From Methylococcales bacterium (lineage in GTDB: Bacteria; Pseudomonadota; Gammaproteobacteria; Methylococcales; Methylomonadaceae), in the NCBI GenBank assembly GCA_026399015.1, contig JAPLRS010000007.1:31873-95872 (forward strand): 64,000 bases of DNA, in the 5' to 3' direction. A program made the translations under genes and the position numbers. The notes under the pieces were generated by a model that made no database searches, was not told the DNA's origin, and was given only the letters and a program-made list of their open reading frames with translations. This document shows positions 53,614-63,158 of the stretch, one piece after another (position 1 is the first letter of the stretch; every line of letters starts with the position of its first letter).

Positions 53614-55158
53614 ATGAAAGACAAATTAATTATATTCGACACAACCTTGCGTGATGGCGAACAAAGCCCCGGCGCATCGATGACGCGCGATGAAAAAATC
53701 AGAATTGCCAGAGCATTAGAGCGTCTCAAAGTTGATGTTATTGAAGCGGGCTTTCCTGCAGCAAGCCCTGGTGATTTTGAATCTGTTCAAGCTGTGGCTA
53801 ACATTATTAAAGATAGTGTTGTCTGTGGCTTATCTAGAGCTTTAGATAAAGACATTGATCGTGCCGGTGAAGCTCTTAAAGGTGCACAACAATCACGTAT
53901 ACATACGTTTATTGCAACCTCCCCTATCCACATGCAAATGAAGTTGCAAATGTCGCCTGACCAAGTCATTGAGTATGCGGTTAGAGCTGTTAAACGTGCA
54001 CGTCAATATACTGACAATGTAGAATTTTCACCTGAAGATGCTGGCCGTTCTGAAGAAGACTTTTTATGTCGCATTCTTGAAGCCGTTATTGACGCAGGTG
54101 CGACTACACTTAATATACCTGACACAGTGGGATATAGCTTACCCCATCAATTTGGTGCGACCATTGCTAATTTAATCAACCGTATCCCGAATTCTGATAA
54201 AGCCATATTTTCTGTGCATTGTCATAACGACTTGGGCTTAGCGGTTGCTAACTCACTTTCTGCAGTATTAAATGGTGCGAGACAGGTTGAATGTACTATT
54301 AATGGCTTAGGTGAAAGGGCTGGCAATGCGTCACTTGAAGAAATTGTAATGGCGGTAAAGACTCGTCATGATGTATTCCCTTGTGAAACAAATATTGATA
54401 CTCGTGAGATTTTAACTTGCTCTAAATTGGTTTCTTCGATTACTGGTTTCCCTGTACAACCAAATAAAGCCATTGTCGGTGCCAATGCATTCGCGCATGA
54501 AGCAGGCATCCATCAAGATGGCGTATTAAAAAGCCGTGAAACATACGAAATTATGCGTGCGGAAGATGTGGGTTGGTCTGCAAACAGAATGGTTCTTGGT
54601 AAACATTCGGGTAGAAATGCCTTCAAAAGCCGCATGACAGAGTTAGGTTTTGACTTTACCTCTGAAAAAGATCTCAATGATGCTTTTTCTAGATTTAAAT
54701 TATTGGCTGATAAAAAACATGAAATCTTTGATGAAGATTTACAGGCCTTAATTTCTGAAGCTGGTTTTGAAGCAGAAGATGAATATGTAAAACTCATCGC
54801 TCTTAAAGTGTGTTCAGAAACGGGCGAAACACCAGTTGCAACAGTGACTTTAAGAATCGATACTAAAGAATTTACGGGTAGTTCAGACGGCGGTGGTGCC
54901 GTAGATGCCAGCTTAAAAGCTATTGAAAAACTAGTCAATTCTGCAGCAACCTTAGAATTATATTCGGTTAATAACATCACAAATGGTACTGATGCCCAAG
55001 GCGAAGTTACTGTAAGACTAGAGAAAGAAGGTCGAATGGTAAACGGTTTAGGTGCTGATACAGACATCGTGATTGCTTCTGCAAAAGCATATATAAATGC
55101 AGTTAACAAACTTAACTGTACCGATAGAAAACAACACCCACAAAAAGGTGATGTCTAG
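53614..55158 (+). CDS. leuA: 2-isopropylmalate synthase
   Basis: 514 residues. Condenses acetyl-CoA with 2-oxoisovalerate, first step of leucine synthesis. The HMGL-like TIM barrel carries [17 protein letters not shown] (residues 8-24), [15 protein letters not shown], the metal site [15 protein letters not shown] and the signature [14 protein letters not shown]. The C-terminal LeuA regulatory domain (leucine feedback; about 390-510) contains [17 protein letters not shown]. The 234-bp gap before it contains no leader peptide with clustered leucines that I can see. Confidence 0.96.
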   Translation: MKDKLIIFDTTLRDGEQSPGASMTRDEKIRIARALERLKVDVIEAGFPAASPGDFESVQAVANIIKDSVVCGLSRALDKDIDRAGEALKGAQQSRIHTFIATSPIHMQMKLQMSPDQVIEYAVRAVKRARQYTDNVEFSPEDAGRSEEDFLCRILEAVIDAGATTLNIPDTVGYSLPHQFGATIANLINRIPNSDKAIFSVHCHNDLGLAVANSLSAVLNGARQVECTINGLGERAGNASLEEIVMAVKTRHDVFPCETNIDTREILTCSKLVSSITGFPVQPNKAIVGANAFAHEAGIHQDGVLKSRETYEIMRAEDVGWSANRMVLGKHSGRNAFKSRMTELGFDFTSEKDLNDAFSRFKLLADKKHEIFDEDLQALISEAGFEAEDEYVKLIALKVCSETGETPVATVTLRIDTKEFTGSSDGGGAVDASLKAIEKLVNSAATLELYSVNNITNGTDAQGEVTVRLEKEGRMVNGLGADTDIVIASAKAYINAVNKLNCTDRKQHPQKGDV

Positions 55159-55184
55159 TCTAATTAAAGATTGAGTCATTTGCT

Positions 55185-55883
55185 TTGAATAATGAACTTC
55201 GTCTTGAGTATTTATCTGCTATGGGGGTTGAGGTTTGGATACCCAAATCTTCAATAACCATTGCAGGGAACCCTCTTCTTAACACCACTCCTGTTCAATC
55301 AGCTCCCATTATTGAGTCTGGTGTTAAAGCAGATACTTGGGAACAGCTAAGTTCGGATATAAACGGTTGTGAGCGTTGCGATCTCTGTCAAACAAGGACT
55401 CAAAGTATTGTTGGATCAGGATCAAGGCAAGCAGACTGGATGTGGATTATTGATGTACCGAGTATTGATGAAGACAATGCCGGTGAACCTATGGTAGGAA
55501 ATGTAGGACATTTGTACACCGAAATGTTAAGAGCCATTGGTCTAAGCAGAGAAGAAGTTTACACGACCCACATAATCAAATGTGCAACACCTAACCATCG
55601 TTCGCCACATAAAGATGAGTTAAAAAATTGTCATGAATATATTGTGCGTCAGCAAAACCTAATAAAACCAAAAATTATCATCGCTGTGGGTCATGTTGCG
55701 GCTCAAACATTATTAAACAATCACGAGCCGTTAGAAAAACTTAGAGGCCAACATCTGTTAAATAACACGCCATTAGTGGTGATGAATCATCCGGCTTATT
55801 TACTAAGATTTCTACCCGAAAAAAATACGGCTTGGCAGGATTTATTAAAAGCACTACAACTATACAAAAAGTTAAAGAATTAA
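55185..55883 (+). CDS. Uracil-DNA glycosylase family 4-like protein
   Basis: 232 residues from a TTG at 55185. No in-frame ATG fits; the LRLEYLSAMGVEVWIP start is conserved in the family. Four cysteines for a [4Fe-4S] cluster are visible: CERCDLCQTR (two used) with C in IIKCATP and KNCHEY. Motif A is seen as the IIDVPSIDEDNAGEPMVG region, where the usual GEAPG is replaced by IDVPS. The His-containing motif is NHPAYLL (usual HPSALLR). It removes uracil from DNA. Lies 26 bp after leuA and 2 bp before rimI, a common partner. Confidence 0.87.
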   Translation: MNNELRLEYLSAMGVEVWIPKSSITIAGNPLLNTTPVQSAPIIESGVKADTWEQLSSDINGCERCDLCQTRTQSIVGSGSRQADWMWIIDVPSIDEDNAGEPMVGNVGHLYTEMLRAIGLSREEVYTTHIIKCATPNHRSPHKDELKNCHEYIVRQQNLIKPKIIIAVGHVAAQTLLNNHEPLEKLRGQHLLNNTPLVVMNHPAYLLRFLPEKNTAWQDLLKALQLYKKLKN

Positions 55884-55885
55884 AT

Positions 55886-56425
55886 ATGCGTGGATTAATG
55901 GATAAGATAAAAAAAATTGTAGTCTATGATGCAGACACTGAATTTTACGCAAAAGTGTTTCCGGATTCCGTTACAAAAAAAGATTTAGTACGCATTAGAA
56001 CCATGACACATGCTGACTTACCTTACGTACTAACTATTGAACATGAAAATTACGAATTTCCTTGGGAAAAAGATATTTTTATTGATTGTTTTAACGCTGG
56101 GTATTACTGCTGGGTCTGTGATTATGAAGACCAAGTCTTGGGTTATTGCTTAATGTCTATGGCAGTGGGTGAAGCGCATTTGCTCAATATTTCAGTTGCA
56201 GCTAAGGAGCAGAAACAAGGCTTAGCTCGTAAAATGCTTGAACACATCATAGCAACAGCACAAGGTAAGGCAGAAACCCTATTCTTAGAAGTAAGACCTA
56301 GTAATGTTGGGGCAATTGCGTTATATGAAGATATGGGCTTTAATGAAATAGGTATCAGAAAAGGTTATTACCCAGCCAAATATGGCCGTGAAGACGCCAT
56401 CATGCTTGCATTAGAATTACTTTAA
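55886..56425 (+). CDS. rimI: Ribosomal protein S18-alanine N-acetyltransferase RimI
   Basis: 179 residues from the ATG at 55886, directly after the glycosylase stop; a start at 55832 would lie inside that gene. GNAT fold: RIRTMTHADLPYVLTIEHEN near residue 37, FPWEKDIFIDC, the acetyl-CoA loop VAAKEQKQGLARKML, and LEVRPSNVGAIALYEDMGFNEIGIRKGYY, all RimI hallmarks. About 30 residues of N-terminal extension compared with E. coli RimI. Acetylates the N-terminus of ribosomal protein S18. Confidence 0.92.
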   Translation: MRGLMDKIKKIVVYDADTEFYAKVFPDSVTKKDLVRIRTMTHADLPYVLTIEHENYEFPWEKDIFIDCFNAGYYCWVCDYEDQVLGYCLMSMAVGEAHLLNISVAAKEQKQGLARKMLEHIIATAQGKAETLFLEVRPSNVGAIALYEDMGFNEIGIRKGYYPAKYGREDAIMLALELL

Positions 56426-56480
56426 TTCTGTTAATATAATGATGACGAAAGCCTAAACAAGGCTTTCGTCGAATTTGAGT

Positions 56481-57281
56481 TTATTTTAAACTCTCAGTCA
56501 CATGAGGTTCTATCAGGTGATACATCAACTGATGCATTTTTGGACTACCTACAATCACATTGCCTGATTCGGTATATTTGTCATTAAAAGAGAAGTCAGT
56601 TACTACACCGCCAGCCTCTTTAATTAATAAAATACCAGCAGCCATATCCCACTCCATGATGCCTATTTCCCAATAACCATCTAAACGACCACAAGCAACA
56701 TAAGCCAAATCCAGTGCAGCAGAGCCCGCTCGGCGAATACCTGCACACTCAGTCGTTAAAGCTTTAAACATGCCAACATAAGCTTCCAGATGCTTATCTG
56801 TTTTAAAAGGAAAGCCAGTGCCTAATAAAGCGCCTTTTAAACTGTTAGGTTGAGTCACTCGAATACGACGATTATTTAACATCGCCCCACCGCCTCTTTT
56901 AGCAGTAAATAATTCATCCCGTAAGGGATCATAAATTACCCCAACTTCTAAACGACCTTTATATTTTAAAGCGATAGAAACCGCATATTGTGGAAAGCCA
57001 TGTAAAAAATTTGTTGTGCCATCTAGCGGGTCTATCACCCATACATAATCATTACCTGCGTGTTCACCACTTTCTTCGGCTAAGATAGCGTGTTCGGGAT
57101 AAGCTGTCTTAATAATATTAATGATTTCGCGTTCTGCCATTCTGTCGACTTCACTGGCATAATCATTCTTGCCTTTTTGATCAATAGTAAGACGGCCAAT
57201 ATTATCAGACGAGCGTAAGATTAAGTCGCCAGCGCTACGAGCAGCACGGACGGCAATATTTAACATGGGTTGCATAGACAA
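56481..57281 (-). CDS. suhB: Inositol-1-monophosphatase family protein SuhB
   Basis: 266 residues. Mg2+-dependent phosphatase; in E. coli, SuhB also assists rRNA antitermination. Metal ligands: AEESGEHAG (Glu), WVIDPLDGTTNFLHGFP (Asp-x-x-Asp) and GIMEWDMAAGILLIKEAGG near residue 215. The length is standard. Divergent from trmJ with 81 bp between. Confidence 0.94.
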   Translation of the reverse strand: MSMQPMLNIAVRAARSAGDLILRSSDNIGRLTIDQKGKNDYASEVDRMAEREIINIIKTAYPEHAILAEESGEHAGNDYVWVIDPLDGTTNFLHGFPQYAVSIALKYKGRLEVGVIYDPLRDELFTAKRGGGAMLNNRRIRVTQPNSLKGALLGTGFPFKTDKHLEAYVGMFKALTTECAGIRRAGSAALDLAYVACGRLDGYWEIGIMEWDMAAGILLIKEAGGVVTDFSFNDKYTESGNVIVGSPKMHQLMYHLIEPHVTESLK

Positions 57282-57362
57282 ATTTATAATGAGCGGATAA
57301 AAAACATAATGATAGCAAATCTTTTGGTAAAATTGCCGTATTTTTATCTAAGGATTTAACCC

Positions 57363-58091
57363 TTGCTCTCAAATATAAAAATTGTTTTAGTCGAAACATC
57401 GCACCCTGGTAATATTGGCGCGGTTGCACGAGCTATGAAAAATATGAGCATGACTAACCTATGCTTAGTTGCCCCCAAAATATTTCCTAGCGCGGAAGCA
57501 ACTTCTAGAGCCTCAGGGGCCGATGATATATTAGCGAATGCCCAGGTCTATAACGATTTAAATGAGGCAATTAGTGATTGTGAATTGGTTATAGGCGCTA
57601 GTGCCCGGTGTAGAACTATTAGCTGGCCGGAGATGACACCTAAAGAATGTGCTGAAAAAATCATTCATCATGAATCTAATAATAAAATAGCCATTATATT
57701 TGGTCGCGAGAACTCGGGATTAAAAAATCATGAGTTGGACTTGTGTCAATATCTACTTAGAATACCCTGTAATGAAGAATATAGTTCATTGAATATAGCC
57801 GCAGCTGTACAAGTAATTTGCTACGAATTGTTTGTAAGTGCAGGCGCTAGCAGAGAAATTATGATTGGCGATAAAGGTCAAACACCTAAAGCTACTAATC
57901 TGCAAATGGATTCATTTTACGATCACCTGTTTCAAACATTGACGGATATTGGTTTTATGCATCCTGATAAATCAAAATCAATCATGCGCCGATTGAGAAG
58001 AGTATTTAATCGTGCACATTTAGACACTAAAGAACTGGATATTTTACGTGGCATACTTCGCATGTCACAAGATAATCAACGGCGGAAATAA
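57363..58091 (+). CDS. trmJ: tRNA (cytidine/uridine-32-2'-O)-methyltransferase TrmJ
   Basis: 242 residues from a TTG at 57363, chosen because AAGGA lies 8 bases upstream and MLSNIKIVLVETSHPGNIGAVARAMKNM is the family start. SPOUT methyltransferase using S-adenosylmethionine; methylates the 2'-OH of position 32 of tRNAs. The knot motifs IIFGRENSGLKNHEL and IPCNEEYSSLNIAAAVQVICYE are intact. The C-terminal helix region has RRLRRVFNRAHLD. It precedes the iscR operon, as in E. coli and many other gammaproteobacteria. Confidence 0.95.
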   Translation: MLSNIKIVLVETSHPGNIGAVARAMKNMSMTNLCLVAPKIFPSAEATSRASGADDILANAQVYNDLNEAISDCELVIGASARCRTISWPEMTPKECAEKIIHHESNNKIAIIFGRENSGLKNHELDLCQYLLRIPCNEEYSSLNIAAAVQVICYELFVSAGASREIMIGDKGQTPKATNLQMDSFYDHLFQTLTDIGFMHPDKSKSIMRRLRRVFNRAHLDTKELDILRGILRMSQDNQRRK

Positions 58092-58180
58092 TACTTTGTT
58101 GGATTAGCACTATAGTATGAAAGTCATGATTCATTTCTTCTTATAAATGTTAAGCTTAAAATATATCTACCAAGCAAATA

Positions 58181-58213
58181 ATAGTTGACTATTTCACTAG
58201 GTTAAGTATATTT
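58181..58213 (+). promoter_or_regulatory. iscR promoter with IscR type 1-like site
   Basis: ATAGTTGACTATTTCACTAG, continuing GTTAA (58181-58205), matches the known type 1 IscR consensus ATASYYGACTRWWWYAGTCRRSTAT at most positions, with a near-perfect left half. It contains a -35 TTGACT (58185-58190), and TATATT (58207-58212) follows after 16 bp. This is the expected arrangement for autorepression by [2Fe-2S]-IscR. Confidence 0.7.
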
Positions 58214-58248
58214 ACACAAATATACTTAATTATTTGAGGGAATCTATA

Positions 58249-58737
58249 ATGCGTTTAACAACTAAAGGTCGCTATGCTGTAACAGCAATGCTTGACCTTG
58301 CTTTTCATAGCCAAACTAACCCGGTTACCTTAACTGATATAGCCGCCAGACAAACTATCTCTCTTTCATATTTAGAGCAATTATTTGCTAGATTACGCCG
58401 TGCAAATATGGTTAAAGGTGTTCGCGGTCCTGGTGGTGGTTATACCTTATCCAGAAGTGCTGAAGAAATTAACATTGCAGATATCATTGCCGCAGTAGAT
58501 GAACCTCTTGATGCGACTAAATGCGGTGGAGAAGGTAACTGCCAAAATGATAAAGCCTGTTTAACACACGATTTATGGATGGGTCTTAGTGAGCAAATCA
58601 AAGACTATTTAAAAGGCATTACATTAGCTAATTTGATCGATAAACATCAAATTCAAGAAACCGCTAAAAGACAAAACGAAGATACAATTCAATTTGTTGA
58701 GTTACACAGAACTATAGAGGCATCTACTGGCTTGTGA
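58249..58737 (+). CDS. iscR: Iron-sulfur cluster regulator IscR
   Basis: 162 residues from the ATG at 58249, preceded by GAGGGA; an earlier in-frame start at 58234 lacks support. Rrf2-family regulator: MRLTTKGRYAVTAMLDLAFH, HTH around SLSYLEQLFARLRRANMVKGVRGPGGGY. The three cluster cysteines have the spacing C-x5-C-x5-C (KCGGEGNCQNDKAC) with the conserved LTHDLW after it. Senses cellular Fe-S status. It overlaps the desulfurase start by 4 bp. Confidence 0.96.
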   Translation: MRLTTKGRYAVTAMLDLAFHSQTNPVTLTDIAARQTISLSYLEQLFARLRRANMVKGVRGPGGGYTLSRSAEEINIADIIAAVDEPLDATKCGGEGNCQNDKACLTHDLWMGLSEQIKDYLKGITLANLIDKHQIQETAKRQNEDTIQFVELHRTIEASTGL

Positions 58738-59843
58738 TTTATTTTGATCATAATGCAACAACACCTCTTGATGAAAGGGTGTTTGATGCAATGCTCCCTT
58801 TTTTAACTACTTTTTATGGAAACCCCTCAGGCTTATATCGACAAGGTAGAATTGTTCGTAGTGCAATAGACACTGCCAGAGAACAAATAGCTGCGTTAGT
58901 TGATTCAACAGCATCACAAATATTATTTACAAGCGGAGGTACAGAAGCTAACAATATGGCATTAAATGCCCTTCCCTCAAAGGGCAGATTAGCCATTTCT
59001 GCAATTGAGCATCCATCAATCGCTGATTTCTCTAAGCATTTAGCCACAAAAGATGCTCAATTAGAACGTATTAATGTTGACTCGCAGGGTCGAGTATTAT
59101 GGCCTGAAATAGAAGAAATACTCCAAAATCCACCTAATTTAATGTCCATAATGTTAGCTAATAATGAAACAGGCGTTATTCAAGACATAAAGTGTATTTC
59201 AGAAAAAATATCCACCCAGAATATTATTTTTCATACAGATGCTGTACAAGCTGTTGGTAAAATTCCAGTTTCTTTTAAACAACTGGGTGTCGATCTCCTT
59301 TCTTTATCTAGTCATAAAATCTATGGCCCTAAAGGTATTGGGGCTTTAGTTTTTCAAAAAAGTGGCCTTGTAAATCCAATACTGTATGGTGGCAGTCAAG
59401 AAAAAGCCCTACGTCCGGGAACAGAAAATGTAGCTGCAATTATTGGTTTTGGCAAAGCAGCAGAATTAGCTAAAAATGAATTAGAGATTCGACTTGATTA
59501 TTTACGTTCCTTAAAACAAAGTTTAGAGAAAGAACTAATTCAAATACCGAATCTAACCATTTTTTCGCAAGAGGCATACAGATTACCTAATACTATTCAA
59601 TTTGGTATAGATTCTATGGATGGTGAAATGTTAGTCATGAACTTAGATAGATCGAATATCGCTGTATCAAGTGGCTCTGCCTGTGCAAACGGCAGTAAAG
59701 AGATTAGTCCAGTATTAAAAGCAATGAATGTTCCTACAAACCTTGCAAAAAGCGCCATTAGAATAAGCTTAGGTATGAGTAATACTGAAGAGCAAATATT
59801 GACGTTTATTAATCAACTCAAAAAATATATTAACTGTAAATAA
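58734..59843 (+). CDS. iscS: Cysteine desulfurase (IscS/NifS family)
   Basis: 369 residues, starting with GTG at 58734 inside the iscR stop (4-bp overlap). PLP enzyme that takes sulfur from cysteine for Fe-S clusters and thio-modifications. YFDHNATTPLDERV begins the protein. The PLP lysine is in LLSLSSHKIYGPKG, and the persulfide cysteine in SSGSACANGSKE. It is about 35 residues shorter than E. coli IscS, ending soon after the catalytic loop; closer to the shorter NifS-like type. Confidence 0.92.
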   Translation: MIYFDHNATTPLDERVFDAMLPFLTTFYGNPSGLYRQGRIVRSAIDTAREQIAALVDSTASQILFTSGGTEANNMALNALPSKGRLAISAIEHPSIADFSKHLATKDAQLERINVDSQGRVLWPEIEEILQNPPNLMSIMLANNETGVIQDIKCISEKISTQNIIFHTDAVQAVGKIPVSFKQLGVDLLSLSSHKIYGPKGIGALVFQKSGLVNPILYGGSQEKALRPGTENVAAIIGFGKAAELAKNELEIRLDYLRSLKQSLEKELIQIPNLTIFSQEAYRLPNTIQFGIDSMDGEMLVMNLDRSNIAVSSGSACANGSKEISPVLKAMNVPTNLAKSAIRISLGMSNTEEQILTFINQLKKYINCK

Positions 59844-59853
59844 AGAAGGTGCC

Positions 59854-60180
59854 ATGGCCGTATCATTAACAGAAAATGCTGCAAATCAAATAAAAAAACA
59901 ACTTGAAAAACGTGGCCAAGGTATTGGCCTTAAACTAGGTGTAAAAAAATCTGGTTGCTCGGGATATGCTTATGTCTTGGATTATGCAGATCAATTAGAA
60001 TCGGATGATCAGGTTTTTGAAAACTTCGGCGTAAAAGTAATCGTCACAAAAGAAAATTTAGAATTTGTTGACGGCATTAATTTAGATTATCGTAGAGAAG
60101 GTATTAACGCCGCATTTAAATTTGATAACCCAAATGTAAAAGGCACATGTGGTTGCGGAGAGAGTTTTTCAGTTAGCTAA
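59854..60180 (+). CDS. iscA: A-type iron-sulfur carrier IscA
   Basis: 108 residues. The three conserved cysteines are present: one in KLGVKKSGCSGYAYVL, and CGCGES at the C-terminus. NPNVKGTCGCGESF matches the IscA ending closely. Carries or transfers Fe-S clusters. Follows the desulfurase by 10 bp. iscU, hscB, hscA and fdx, which stand between or after these genes in E. coli, are missing here. Confidence 0.92.
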   Translation: MAVSLTENAANQIKKQLEKRGQGIGLKLGVKKSGCSGYAYVLDYADQLESDDQVFENFGVKVIVTKENLEFVDGINLDYRREGINAAFKFDNPNVKGTCGCGESFSVS

Positions 60181-60203
60181 TCTTACGAAATAATAAGACA
60201 TAA

Positions 60204-60239
60204 AAAAAGGCCTGTAGGAGAACTCCTACAGGCCTTTTT
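60204..60239. terminator. Bidirectional terminator between iscA and secA
   Basis: AAAAAGGCCTGTAGGAG pairs with CTCCTACAGGCCTTTTT around a 2-base loop; A and T runs on both sides allow termination in both directions for the convergent iscA and secA transcripts. Confidence 0.95.
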
Positions 60240-60249
60240 AGCTACACTG

Positions 60250-62976
60250 TTAGTCTAACTTGCCGTGACAGTGTTTATATTTCAATCCGGATCCACACAC
60301 ACAAGGATCATTTCGTCCAACTTTTTCACCCAGTCTTACAAAAGGTTGCTCTGATTCATTTTCATCGCTATTTGCTTGTTGTAACTGTTGTTCTTCGATA
60401 GTTTCGAAACTAGGTGCTTCAGCATGTTCAAAATGCATTTCCTTAGGTGCTTGCATTTGCTCGTCAAGAGCCTGTACATCTTCTTCTTGACGAACTTGAA
60501 CTTTAAATAAGATACCAACCACTTCGTATTTGATATGGTCAAGTAAACTAGTAAACATCTCAAAAGCTTCGCGTTTATATTCTTGTTTAGGATCTTTTTG
60601 CGCGTAACCTCTAAAATGAATACCTTGACGCAAATAATCCATTGCAGCTAAGTGTTCTTTCCAGCTTGTATCTAAGACTTGTAACATAATAGACTTTTCG
60701 AAATGTCTTAATACTTCTGCCGTAATATTAGATTCTTTATCTTTATGATTTTGTTCTAAAATCTCAACTATTTTTTCGCGTAACCCATATTCTTGTAAGT
60801 TATGATCTTCATCTAACATTTGTTTAACAGGAATTTCAACATTAAACTCATGCAATAAATGCTCTTCTAAACCAACAATATCCCATTGCTCAACCATAGT
60901 TTTTGCAGGAATATATTGGCTAATCACATCATTAACTACATCTTTACGGATTGCAGAAATAATTTCAGATATTTCATCTGCTGCCATTAACTCGTTACGT
61001 TGGCCGTAAATGACTTTTCTTTGATCATTTGCAACATCATCATAAGCTAAAATTTCTTTACGAATATCAAAGTTACGACCTTCAACTTTACGCTGTGCAT
61101 TCTCTATAGAACGCGTCACCCATGGATGCTCAATGGCTTCACCATCTCCCATACCCAACTTTTTCATTAAGCCAGCTACTCGATCAGACGCGAAAATGCG
61201 CATCAAATCGTCTTGTAACGACAAATAAAATCGAGTTGAACCTGGATCACCTTGACGGCCAGAACGGCCTCTCAATTGATTATCGATACGGCGTGATTCA
61301 TGTCTTTCAGAACCAATAACATGTAAACCGCCACTCGCTAATACTTGTTCATGTCTTTCTAACCAGCGAGTTTTTGCTAAATCTTTTTCAGCTTGACTAG
61401 CGCCCTCACCTAATAATTTGTATTCAGCTTCTAAGTTACCACCCAACACGATATCAGTACCACGACCAGCCATGTTAGTAGCAATAGTCACCGCACCTGG
61501 CATACCCGCTTGCTCGATAATATGTGCTTCACGCTCATGTTGCTTAGCGTTTAACACTTCATGTGTAATACCCAATTTATTGAGTAATGCTGACAATCTT
61601 TCTGAGTTTTCAATCGAAGTTGTGCCTACTAGTACAGGCTGACCTCTACTAACGCAATCTTTAATATCTTCAGAAACTGCAATATATTTTTCATCGGTTG
61701 TTAAATAAACCAAATCGCCCAAATCTTTTCTTAACATTGGACGATGCGTTGGAATTACAACAACTTCTAAACCATAAATTTTGTTTAACTCAAACGCTTC
61801 AGTATCTGCAGTTCCAGTCATACCAGACAACTTTTCGTATAAACGGAAATAATTCTGGAATGTTATAGACGCTAAAGTTTGATTTTCATTATTAATGGTG
61901 ACATTTTCTTTTGCTTCAATCGCCTGATGTAAGCCTTCTGACCAGCGACGACCGGGCATAATACGCCCTGTAAACTCATCAACAATGACTACTTCGTTAT
62001 TAGCAACAATATAATCAACATCTTTCTTAAATAAAACATGGGCTCTTAAAGATGCATTTAAATAATGCATTAAACGAATGTTAGAGGCATCATATAAACT
62101 TGAGCCTTCTGCCATTAAGCCGTGTTGAAGCATTAACTCTTCAATATGTTCATGACCTGCTTCAGTTAAATACACTTGACGAGTTTTCTCATCAACCGTG
62201 TAATCACCGCCGGGTTGGTCATCGGTTTCTTGTAATTTTAATGCGGGAATAACAGCATTAGCTTTAATATAAATCTCTGTGCTTTCTTCTGTTGGGCCAG
62301 AGATAATTAAAGGAGTTCTAGCTTCATCAATAAGAATAGAGTCTACTTCATCCACAATTGCAAAACTTAATTCACGCTGAACTTTTTGATCTAAGCTAAA
62401 AGCCATATTGTCTCGCAGATAATCAAAACCAAACTCATTGTTAGTTCCGTAAGTTATATCTGCAGCATAAGCCGTTTTTCTTTCGCTATGTTCTAATTGA
62501 CTAATAATAACGCCAGTTGATAGACCTAAATAGGCATATAATTTACCCATCCATTCAGAGTCACGTTTAGCCAAGTAATCATTAACCGTTACAACATGCA
62601 CACCTTTTCCAGGTAAGGCATTGAGGTAAGCAGCTAAAGTAGCCATTAATGTCTTACCCTCACCGGTTTTCATTTCGGCAATTTTGCCGTCATGAAGCAT
62701 CATGCCACCGATTAATTGCACATCAAAATGACGCATTGCAAAAACACGAGATGAAGCCTCTCGCACAGTAGCAAAGGCCTCAGGTATGAGATTATCTAAC
62801 TGTTCCCCTTGTGCTAGGCGGTCACGAAATTCCTGTGTTTTAGCTTTTAAAGCTTCATCAGTTAATTTTTCATATTCAGAAGCAAGAGCGTTAACTTTTT
62901 TAACTAACTTCTTTTTCTTCTTTACCAGCCTATCGTTACGGCTTCCTACAACAAGTTTGACTAGCTTACCCAGCAT
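60250..62976 (-). CDS. secA: Preprotein translocase ATPase SecA
   Basis: 908 residues from the ATG at 62976 ([17 protein letters not shown]), with GGAAG 7 bases upstream; the start at 63015 would add 13 non-family residues. Motor of Sec export. Walker [52 protein letters not shown] and [11 protein letters not shown] are all intact. The C-terminus has the SEC-C zinc motif ([17 protein letters not shown]) that binds SecB and lipids. Confidence 0.97.
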   Translation of the reverse strand: MLGKLVKLVVGSRNDRLVKKKKKLVKKVNALASEYEKLTDEALKAKTQEFRDRLAQGEQLDNLIPEAFATVREASSRVFAMRHFDVQLIGGMMLHDGKIAEMKTGEGKTLMATLAAYLNALPGKGVHVVTVNDYLAKRDSEWMGKLYAYLGLSTGVIISQLEHSERKTAYAADITYGTNNEFGFDYLRDNMAFSLDQKVQRELSFAIVDEVDSILIDEARTPLIISGPTEESTEIYIKANAVIPALKLQETDDQPGGDYTVDEKTRQVYLTEAGHEHIEELMLQHGLMAEGSSLYDASNIRLMHYLNASLRAHVLFKKDVDYIVANNEVVIVDEFTGRIMPGRRWSEGLHQAIEAKENVTINNENQTLASITFQNYFRLYEKLSGMTGTADTEAFELNKIYGLEVVVIPTHRPMLRKDLGDLVYLTTDEKYIAVSEDIKDCVSRGQPVLVGTTSIENSERLSALLNKLGITHEVLNAKQHEREAHIIEQAGMPGAVTIATNMAGRGTDIVLGGNLEAEYKLLGEGASQAEKDLAKTRWLERHEQVLASGGLHVIGSERHESRRIDNQLRGRSGRQGDPGSTRFYLSLQDDLMRIFASDRVAGLMKKLGMGDGEAIEHPWVTRSIENAQRKVEGRNFDIRKEILAYDDVANDQRKVIYGQRNELMAADEISEIISAIRKDVVNDVISQYIPAKTMVEQWDIVGLEEHLLHEFNVEIPVKQMLDEDHNLQEYGLREKIVEILEQNHKDKESNITAEVLRHFEKSIMLQVLDTSWKEHLAAMDYLRQGIHFRGYAQKDPKQEYKREAFEMFTSLLDHIKYEVVGILFKVQVRQEEDVQALDEQMQAPKEMHFEHAEAPSFETIEEQQLQQANSDENESEQPFVRLGEKVGRNDPCVCGSGLKYKHCHGKLD

Positions 62977-63158
62977 GTTTTCTTCCGGTGTTAATTTAGT
63001 AAATGATTGACTCAAAGCGCTTGATTATATACTGTCTAACGCTTTATATACAGCTAAAAAGGCTTTAAAGGCATTTTATAGATTCAAATAATCTACGGGA
63101 ATAATGTTATAAAATTATGAATTCTGTCGATTTTAGTAAATTTTATTACCATCTCTAA

